In this document: positions 57,235 through 64,000 of the stretch, piece by piece | Position numbering within the stretch: position 1 is the stretch's first letter | Layout: every line of letters begins with the position of its first letter | Source: Myxocyprinus asiaticus | Lineage: Eukaryota; Chordata; Actinopteri; Cypriniformes; Catostomidae | Length of the DNA: 64,000 nucleotides | Assembly (NCBI RefSeq): GCF_019703515.2 | Contig: NC_059372.1 | Span: 16,954,492-17,018,491 of the forward strand | Direction: 5' to 3' | The notes under the pieces: model-generated | The model's input: the letters and a program-made list of their open reading frames with translations, nothing else | The model's database searches: none | Told to the model about the DNA's origin: nothing | Position numbers and translations under genes: made by a program

Positions 57235-59391
57235 ATGCCTTTCCGATTGTGTGTTATTCCTGGTTGCGGTCGTTATCTCTCAACTTCGGATAGTCATGAT
57301 TTCTGTCTTTCGTGTCTGTGCGCGACCCACACGGAGGCAGCGTTCGTGGATGGTTCTTGTTCTCACTGCGAGAACATGACCATGGCAACGTTGCGGTCGC
57401 GGCTTGCTTTCGTAAGAAATGGGACCTCCCATTCCCCACCATGCTCGTCTGCCCCAGTCGGGCTTCCGGTTGAGTCCGCCGGCTCGTCTCACGGCGAGTC
57501 TGGCCTCTTGTTCGGAGCCCGCGAAGATGATGAGCTCTCGAGCGCAGCATCGGAGAGCAGGCTTGTCCAGTCGGACGCAGGAGCCTCAGCTGGGCTCCCC
57601 CCCTCGGGGATGATTGCCCAGTCACAGGCTGATGCAGAAATGATGGACATGCTTTCCCGGGCGGCCGCAAGCATCGGGTTAGAGTGGAACCCTCTGCTCT
57701 CCCCTGAACCCTCGCGGCTCGATGACTGGTTCCTGGGCTCGCAGTGCCGCTCAAAGCAGCCATGCCCCGCTCCAGTGCCTTTCTTCCCAGAAGTGCACGA
57801 GGAGCTGACGAAATTGTGGGAGGCACCTTTTACTGCCTGGCCCCGATTCTGCAGTTCCCCCGCCCTCACTACCCTCGATGGCGGGGCGGCCAGGGGCTAT
57901 ACGGCGATTCCTCCGGTAGATAAGGCGTACCTATGCCCGCAGAGCGCCGCCACCTGGCGCGGACACCCTATGCTCCCGTCCAAGCCCTGTAGGTTCACGT
58001 CGTCCCTGACGGCTAAAGCCTACAGCGCTGCTGGATAAGCCGCCTCTGCCCTGCACGCCATGGCTCTCCTGCGGGTCCACCAATCCAAGGCGTTGAAAGA
58101 ACTGCACGAGGGTAGTTCCGCCCCAGATTTGATGCAGGAACTGTGCTCGGCAACCGACCTCGCTCTCCGAGCGACGAAGGTCACGGCGTGGTCTCTCGGG
58201 CGGACGATGGCCACATTAGTGGTCCAGGAGCACCACCTTTGGCTCAACCTGGTTGAGATGGGTGAGGCCGACAAGACACGGTTCCTTGCTGCCCCCATTT
58301 CCCAGGCTGGCCTATTCGGCGACACCATCGAGGACTTCTCCCAGCAGTTCTCGGCGGTGAAGAAGCAGACGGAGACTATCCGGCATATCCTGCCCCGGCG
58401 CGGCTCAGTCTCTTTGACAGCGCGCCTCACGAACGAGCATGCCCAGTCAGTGCTGGCCTGTTTGAAGGCGTTCAAACAGAAAACAGCGGTTCCACTGAAA
58501 CATTTTCAGAGGCTCCTGGGGCATATGGCATCCTCAGCGGTAGCCACCCCGCTCGGGTTGATGCATATGAGACTGCTTCAGCACTGGCTTCAGACTCGAG
58601 TCCCGAGATGGGCATGGCGCCGCGGGACACATCGCGTGGTCATCACGCTGGTCTGTCACCGTTTTATCAGCCCTTGGACCAACCTCTCGTTTCAACGGGC
58701 AGGTGTTCCCCTAGAACTGGTCTCCAGGTGCGTCGTGGTCACGACAGACGCCTCCAAAACGGGCCGGGGCACTGTTTGCAACGGGCACATCAACTGCCTC
58801 GAGTTGTTGGCTATTCTGCTCGCACTGCGGAGGTTTCGGCCGTTGATCCAGGGCAAACATGTGTTAGTTTGGACAGACAACACGGCAACGGTAGCATATG
58901 TCAACCGCCAAGGCGGTCTGCACTCTCGTTGTATGTCACAACTCGCCCGCCATCTCCTCCTCTGGAGTCAGCAGCACTTCAAGTCGCCGCGAGCCACTCA
59001 CATCCCGGGCAACCTCAACACTACAGCGGATGCGCTGTCATGGCAGGTTACCCTCAGGGGAGAATGGAGACTCCACCCTCAGGTGGTCCAGCTGATTTGG
59101 AGTCAATTCAGACGGGCACAGGTGGATCTGTTCACCTCCCAAGAATCCTCCCACTGCCCGCTCTGGTACGCCCTGACCAAGGCCCCCCTCGGCATAGATG
59201 CGCTGGCACACAGCTGGCCCCCTGGCCTGCGCAAATATGCGTTTCCCCCAGTGAGCCTTCTTGCACAGACCCTGTGCAAGGTCAGGGAGGACAAGGAGCA
59301 GGTCGTCCTGGTAGCACCCTACTGGCCCACCCAGACGTGGATCTCGGACTTCACGCTCCTCGTGACAGCCCCCCCTGGTGAATTCCCCTGA
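57235..59391 (+). pseudogene. DIRS Gag-RNase H fusion frame, RT deleted, one nonsense codon
   Basis: One reading frame from ATG 57235 (MPFRLCVIPGCGRYLSTSD, Cys/His-rich: CVIPGC, CLSCLC, CSHC) to 59391, interrupted only by TAA at 58036-58038, where the other DIRS has a Gln codon. The Gag-like part runs to about 58395. It then passes in frame to SLTARLTNEHAQSVLACLKA, the region after the RT palm, so about 1.3-1.4 kb including the whole RT palm is deleted without breaking the frame. RNase H follows with TTDASKTGRGTVC (first Asp), CLELLAILLALRRF (Glu), VLVWTDNTATVAYVNRQGG (second Asp) and HIPGNLNTTADALSWQV. Confidence 0.88.
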
Positions 59392-59519
59392 GGAAGGACC
59401 TTCTTTCTCAGGGACGGGGCACCATCTGGCACCCGCAACCAGACCTTTGGAATCTCCATGTCTGGCCACTGGACGGGACACGGAAGACCTAAGCGGTCTA
59501 CCACACTCAGGCTAGGGCC

Positions 59520-60417
59520 CCTCTACAAGGCGCCTGTATGCTTTTAAGTGGCGTCTGTCGCTAAGTGGTGTTCTTCCCGACAAGAAGACCCCCAGAGATG
59601 CGCAGTCGGATCAGTGCTTTCCTTCCTGCAGGAGAGTTTGGAAGGGAGGCTGTCCCCTTCCACCTTGAAGGTGTACGTTGCCGCCATAGCAGCACACCAC
59701 GACGCAGTCGACGGTAAGTCCTTAGGGAAGCACGACCTGATCATCAGGTTCCTGAGAGGCACCAAGAGGCTGAATCCCTCCAGACCGCGCCTCGTTCCCT
59801 CATGGGACCTCTCTGTAGTTCTTCAGGGTCTATGTAGAGCCCCTTTGAGCCTTTGCAGTCAGCTGAGCTTAAGGCACTCTCCTTGAAGACTGCCCTCCTG
59901 ACTGCGCTCACTTCCATCAAGAGGGTAGGAGACCTGCAAGAGTTCTCTGTCAGCGAAACGTGCCTGGAGTTCGGTCTGGGCTACTCTCACGTGATCCTGA
60001 GACCCTGACCGGGCTATGTGCCCAAGGTTCCCATCACCCCTTTTAGGGACCAGGTGGTGAACCTGCAAGCGCTGCCCCAGGAGGAGGCAGACCCAGCCCT
60101 GTCGTTGCTGTGTCCAGCTCTTTGTCTGCTTTGGTGCACAGCGGAAAGGAAGTGCTGTCTCCAAGCAGAGAATCGCCCACTGGCTCATTGACGCCATAAC
60201 TATGGCATATCACGCACAGGACATGCCGCCCCCGGTAGGGCTACGAGCCCATTCTACCAGGGGTGTAGCAGCCTCCTGGGCCCTGGCCAGGGGTGCCTCT
60301 CTAACAGACATTTGCAGAGCAGCAGGTTGGGCAACACCCAACACCTTTGCAAGGTTCTACAACCTCCGGGTGGAACCGGTTTCGTCCCAGGTAGTGGCAC
60401 GCAATACAAGCGGATAA
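59520..60417 (+). pseudogene. DIRS tyrosine recombinase
   Basis: N-terminal part in frame 59548-59886 (EGRLSPSTLKVYVAAIAAHH, GKHDLIIRFLRGTKRLNPSR), and C-terminal part in frame 60202-60417 (RAHSTRGVAASWALARG with the HxxR box, LTDICRAAGWATPNTFARFY with the catalytic Tyr). The middle, which holds the first catalytic Arg in the other copy (PVRALHIY), is frameshifted and partly deleted around 60105-60130. In intact elements this enzyme integrates the circular DNA intermediate. Confidence 0.9.
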
Positions 60418-61120
60418 GCCCGGGATAGCCAGCTGGGTGTATCGCTTGCAAATAGCGCCTTCCACCTCCTTTTGAGCTGAAGACGTGCACCATTAATTAC
60501 CAGTAGTGTTCACAAAATTTGTTCCCTGGTTCCTCCAAGCCCTGTGGCAGTCGAGTTTTCGGAGAGACTCGCTGCCGGCCCAGTACACGTGCTAACTAAG
60601 AGTCCTGTTCTGGGGTGGGTGCTCCGCATGTGGCGGTTCCCTGTAAGGCTAACCCCATGCGATGTATATCTTCCGCTAATTCATTTCCTTGTTGGTAAAC
60701 TGCGTCTTCCTTGGGCAGAGCCCCTCTGCCCCAGTCTCCATGTTTGTAGTAACTCCTCCCCCATTGGGTAGGATCTACCTTGAAGACTCTCCACATGGTC
60801 GGAAAGACCATGTGACATATTTTTCCACTTAAATACCCCCCTGTTTGGGCGAGGTTTGGTCTCCGTGGTGTCCTCCCCTTGGGAGGGACACCCCCCGACT
60901 AGACCTGGCGGCCCAGTCGGATAATCCCCCTTCTTTTTTAGGGCATAGAAAAGGAGAAGGGGAAAAGAGGCCACGACTGGGTTAGCCTGTCTCTGTCTTT
61001 TGGGTAGTCGACTTGTCCCCAAAGGGCCGTTCGACACTCATAACTATGTTGGGGGAGATTACATGTCGACCTGGTGTGCTGGCTACGAGGCGCACAGTGG
61101 TCTGCCCGCCACACCGCCAG
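60418..61120 (+). other. DIRS non-coding 3' region
   Basis: Follows the recombinase stop and is shared with the other DIRS (30420-30790) in parts (GTGGCAGTCGAGTTT, TCGACTTGTCCC, ACGTAACACAGTTC). A segment at about 60600-60960 is present here only. No coding frame recognised. Confidence 0.6.
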
Positions 61121-61139
61121 TTCACGTAACACAGTTCCG

Positions 61140-61250
61140 CCAGTTGTGGGGTTTCATATAGGGACCCCTAGTGTCACTACATCGACACAACGTCGAGTGA
61201 GTGACAGATAGGGAACGTCATGGTTACTTGTGTAACCTCCGACGTTGTGT
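61140..61250 (+). repeat. DIRS internal complementary region
   Basis: GACAGATAGGGAAC at about 61204-61217 is the complement of the extreme left end. GTCATGGTTACTTGTGTAAC immediately after it is the complement of the extreme right end (GTTATACAAGTAACCATGTC). So the two termini are represented head to head, overlapping on the trinucleotide AAC/GTT. This is the DIRS feature thought to guide formation of the circular intermediate. Confidence 0.88.
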
Positions 61251-61254
61251 CCCT

Positions 61255-61526
61255 CCTGCCACAACGCTGAACTACCCGCTGAAATGGCCGGACCTTGTCT
61301 CGGCTCCTCAGCATAAAACCTGAATGAGTGGTTGCATACCAGCTCCTTTTATACCCGTATGTCCGGGGGAGTGGCATGCAAATACCACTTGCCAATTTTC
61401 ATTGGCCATTAATCAAAGACCAGAGGTGTCTCGGGCTCCCAAGAGTGACCCCTAGTGTCACTACATCGACACAACGTCTCCTTCCCTCTATCAGGGAACA
61501 GAGGTTATACAAGTAACCATGTCGTT
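61255..61526 (+). repeat. DIRS right inverted terminal repeat
   Basis: Inverted relative to 56796-57000 (CCTGAATGAGTGGTTGCATA, TATACCCGTATGTCCGGGGG, GTGTCTCGGGCTCCCAAGAG). It then continues with the extra right-end extension to ACCATGTCGTT at 61526. Confidence 0.9.
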
Positions 61527-61680
61527 TCCATTTGTTAACATTAGTTAACAACATGAACTAACAATGAACAATATTTATTAAGCATTTATTAATCTATGTT
61601 AATGATAATTTTAGCATATAGTAATACATTTTTAAAATCAAAAGTAGTATTTGTCAACATTAGTTCAAGGTAAAGCAGTG
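61527..61680. mobile_element. Right piece of the family C MITE cut by the DIRS
   Basis: TTCCATTTGTTAACATTAGT, ACTAACAATGAACAATAT, TTTGTCAACATTAGTTCAAG, the same family as 19668-20250. Confidence 0.65.
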
Positions 61681-62417
61681 GCGAATTCTCAGGGCCAGCA
61701 AAGCCTTCTCTGCTGGCCTAACATGACAAATAAATAAATATTTTTCATCCTTTCATCCTCAATCACCTTTTTGCCTATGTATTTTTCATCGCTTTCCACT
61801 CTTAATTAATCTACAAACAAACAGAGAAAAACGAAAAGTTTATCCAGTCCAGTTTATCCAGTTTATCCAGATTTTATTCCTTCATGCTTACAAGAAAAGT
61901 GTGACAGCTGTTTCACAAATCGCATGCACGAAGCCAAGCTCCTTAGCCGAAGCAGCGCGTGAGTCTGATCTCCACCCCCTCAGGCCTTCAGAATTTCCTC
62001 AGAATCCCTCAACAGTGCAAACGAATGGGCATCTAAAGTCAGATTGTCAGATTCATCAGCCAATCAGATTGACTTATTTGTTCTTGGTGGGTGTGATCTT
62101 AAGGATATGTCGGGGTCGAAGCCTTCTAGCTGGCCTTGAGTGACGCAATCACGCTTTAAGTGATGTACATAATTCAAGAGCGAAAAGCGCGAGATCTTGC
62201 TGACGAGTCAGCTGCCACATCACCACTGAGAAAGAGATCCTTATGGATTTAAAAACACCGTGCGACTGCTTAATTTATTAAACAGGAAAGGAGGACTGAT
62301 TTCACTTCAAGTAAATTGGTAAGTGCTTTTTGCATTGTTATAGCAACATCAGGAGTTTTCTAAGTGTAAATTAGGCTGCTGGAGCATTCAGTGTCGGATT
62401 TTCAAGTTTTGAAAAGT
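61681..62417. other. No gene seen; probable DNA-transposon remnant
   Basis: Starts with GGCCAGCAAAGCCTTCTCTG and later has GAAGCCTTCTAGCTGGCC (about 62119-62136) in inverted orientation, suggesting a terminal repeat pair of about 450 bp. The region after it (62140-62417) is unassigned. Confidence 0.4.
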
Positions 62418-62925
62418 AGTGCTGCGTTCCATTCAACTCGTTAAGTCGATTTTACAACTTCCTACTAGGAAAAGTGCAATGGAATGCATCTTGAAGTCAG
62501 AATTACAACTTGTAGGCTCGTGCAGAAATTCTGAACTCCGATTTCGCCGAGATGCAGGTGCATGATGTCACACAAACATGTCCACACTCAGGGAGATATA
62601 CAAAGTAAGTGATAAACATTCATTTTATTAAGTAATATCGATAATGAGTTCGTTTTCACATTACATGATATTAAAGCTTGTTTAACAAATGCCTGCAGAA
62701 ACAGGTGTACAAAACATTATAATCTCTTTTGATAATCGTACACCTGAAGCACAAATGCTAGCGCTGCATCATTGTTTATCAGCTGGGTTGCTAGGAGACA
62801 TCTCTAATGAGAGTCAAACCCCTGCTAAGCTAACGGGAGCATTGCAGTTCCGAATATCGAGGAATGGACGGAGATATCAAGTAGGAATATCTCAAATCCA
62901 ACATGAATGGAACGCAGCATAACCG
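62418..62925. mobile_element. MITE with TGCTGCGTTCCATTCA ends
   Basis: TGCTGCGTTCCATTCA at about 62420-62435 and TGAATGGAACGCAGCA at about 62906-62921 are exact inverted repeats. Inside, GTGCAATGGAATGC and similar subterminal motifs recur. The frame at 62689-62922 spans the right end and is not a gene. The flanking target duplication is not clear. Confidence 0.75.
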
Positions 62926-64000
62926 TGTACACTGACGAAACGAAATTTATTGCAAGCAACATTTAAATCACAAATATTATTATATATATTTTTCCAGGTA
63001 TTGTAGACCTGCTTGGTAGATTCATATAAAAAATTTGTATTTTTGATGTTCATTTCACAAAACATTCATGCTGCAGTTAAAATTAGGCTTGCTTGAGCAT
63101 TAAGTGTGGTTTCAAGTTCTGGCTTTCATGAATGGACCTGTTTTTAAAATGTAGGTATTACTAGTTGACTGCCACATAATGTATGATAGGCATAGTGTCT
63201 TATTCATTGTGAAACTGTGTTTTCTTAATGGCATGAATCGCACTGAAGGCCTAGACTTAAAATGCACGGCCCGCGGCTGCCACTCAGTAATTCTAATCCA
63301 ATACACTTTTTGTCAAATTCTGGAAATATCTCCTCACAGTCTGCTAGCTATCCATTCTGTGGATGCGCTGAAAAAAAAAAAAATCTTGCATTTGTACACA
63401 GCCCTGGCTCTGTAAATGGGACAAAAACAAAGTGGAACAGACCAATCCACGCAACACTACTCCAGCCAATCAGCAACAGAGGGTGGTTCTTTTGGTCAGC
63501 AAACCAAACTATTACTGTCTTCCCTTGGCAATGCACATGCATGAATTTGGGGAAATTGTTATTTCAGTTTTAGGGAAGGTTGCTTAATTCTGAGGGACAA
63601 TACTTGTTATATCCAGAACACATACCTACAATCAAAAAATTCATGGGCTAATTTTTCAGAAATATTTGCATATAAAAATTATTATTTCCTCTTTGCTATT
63701 ATCATAAATTAAATTGTTACCACAGCCCAGGGGCAGACTGGGACTAAAAAGTGGCCCTGGACTTTCTGGCCCAGAGCGGCCCACCAAACCCGGCCTGCAG
63801 CACGCCATACCATAACACACTGGCTCATTGATTTAATTTTCCGGCTCAATTTAAAAATTTTGTGGTGAAAAAAAAAAAAGACATATCAATTGACTGCTAG
63901 TCGTGACAACGGGCCCCACAGAGCATAAATTGTCATAACTTTAAAACATATAAAACCACTGTAAATGTGATGAGTGGATTTTTTTAGAGAAAGTACCAAA
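62926..64000. other. Right end of the window, no gene seen
   Basis: AT-rich. At about 63731 CAGGGGCAGACTGGGAC resembles the start of another hAT-like element running off the window. No exon of the next expected gene was recognised. Confidence 0.45.

Larger units (their letters stand above)
56796..61526 (+). mobile_element. DIRS-type tyrosine-recombinase retrotransposon, second copy
   Basis: 4.73 kb in plus orientation: left inverted terminal repeat, Gag-like ORF, RNase H, tyrosine recombinase, internal complementary region, right inverted terminal repeat. GTT occurs at both ends (56796-56798, 61524-61526), and a MITE is split at exactly this point with no longer duplication, as expected for recombinase-mediated insertion. 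The RT palm (with YLDD) has been deleted, so it could not move without help. Confidence 0.92.

Noticed and set aside
62689..62922. 77-codon open frame
   Set aside because: It spans the right end and inverted repeat of a MITE; no recognisable domain.

Overview
This is a eukaryotic, teleost fish window, most likely a cyprinid. It has short exons with GT-AG introns, a Sleeping Beauty-type Tc1 element, fish tRNA-SINEs, L2 and L1 LINEs, DIRS and Gmr1-like retrotransposons, and many short DNA-transposon derivatives. There are no bacterial operons and no CRISPR arrays. Everything below was read by eye; no alignment or database search was run.

Two host genes are present, both on the minus strand. 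dvl1 (dishevelled) enters at the left edge. Exon 1 (DIX start, 34880-35049), exon 2 (14490-14559), exon 3 (8080-8201) and the start of exon 4 (1-60) are present with matching splice phases; the rest of the gene lies left of the window. mxra8 (two-Ig-domain membrane adhesion protein; its mammalian orthologue is a receptor for arthritogenic alphaviruses) runs from about 56.1 kb to 37.7 kb. Eight or nine coding exons are in consistent phase, from the Ig domains through the membrane helix to the C-terminus; only the first coding exon is uncertain. The order and orientation (mxra8 upstream of dvl1, same strand) match human 1p36.33.

Most of the remaining DNA is transposable elements, heavily nested inside the introns. 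dvl1 intron 3 holds MITEs, a SINE and a decayed Sleeping Beauty-like transposon. Intron 2 holds a Gmr1-like retrotransposon (copy 1) with a SINE inside it. Intron 1 (20.3 kb) holds a MITE cut by a hAT element and an L2, a SINE with a perfect target-site duplication, a second Gmr1-like copy with its 5' LTR, and a nest in which a MITE contains a hAT element, which contains a DIRS element, which contains an L2. The 15.1-kb mxra8 intron holds a third Gmr1-like element with both LTRs, itself interrupted by a 5.7-kb L1 and a ~0.7-kb unclassified insertion, plus two Tc1-like remnants. Right of mxra8 lies a further DIRS element (56796-61526) with both inverted terminal repeats and an internal complementary region.

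Points of most interest: (1) the DIRS in dvl1 intron 1 has its RT/RNase H/recombinase half inverted, with both breakpoints in a 13-bp sequence shared by the RT gene and the internal complementary region; (2) all three Gmr1-like copies show protease-integrase-RT order, the reverse of ordinary Ty3/gypsy, and the gag of copy 2 contains a SCAN-like segment; (3) two Gmr1-like copies share an in-frame TAG at the same codon between protease and integrase; (4) a (UG)16 tract lies 10 nt upstream of the dvl1 exon 3 splice acceptor. No undescribed defence or metabolic system is visible.
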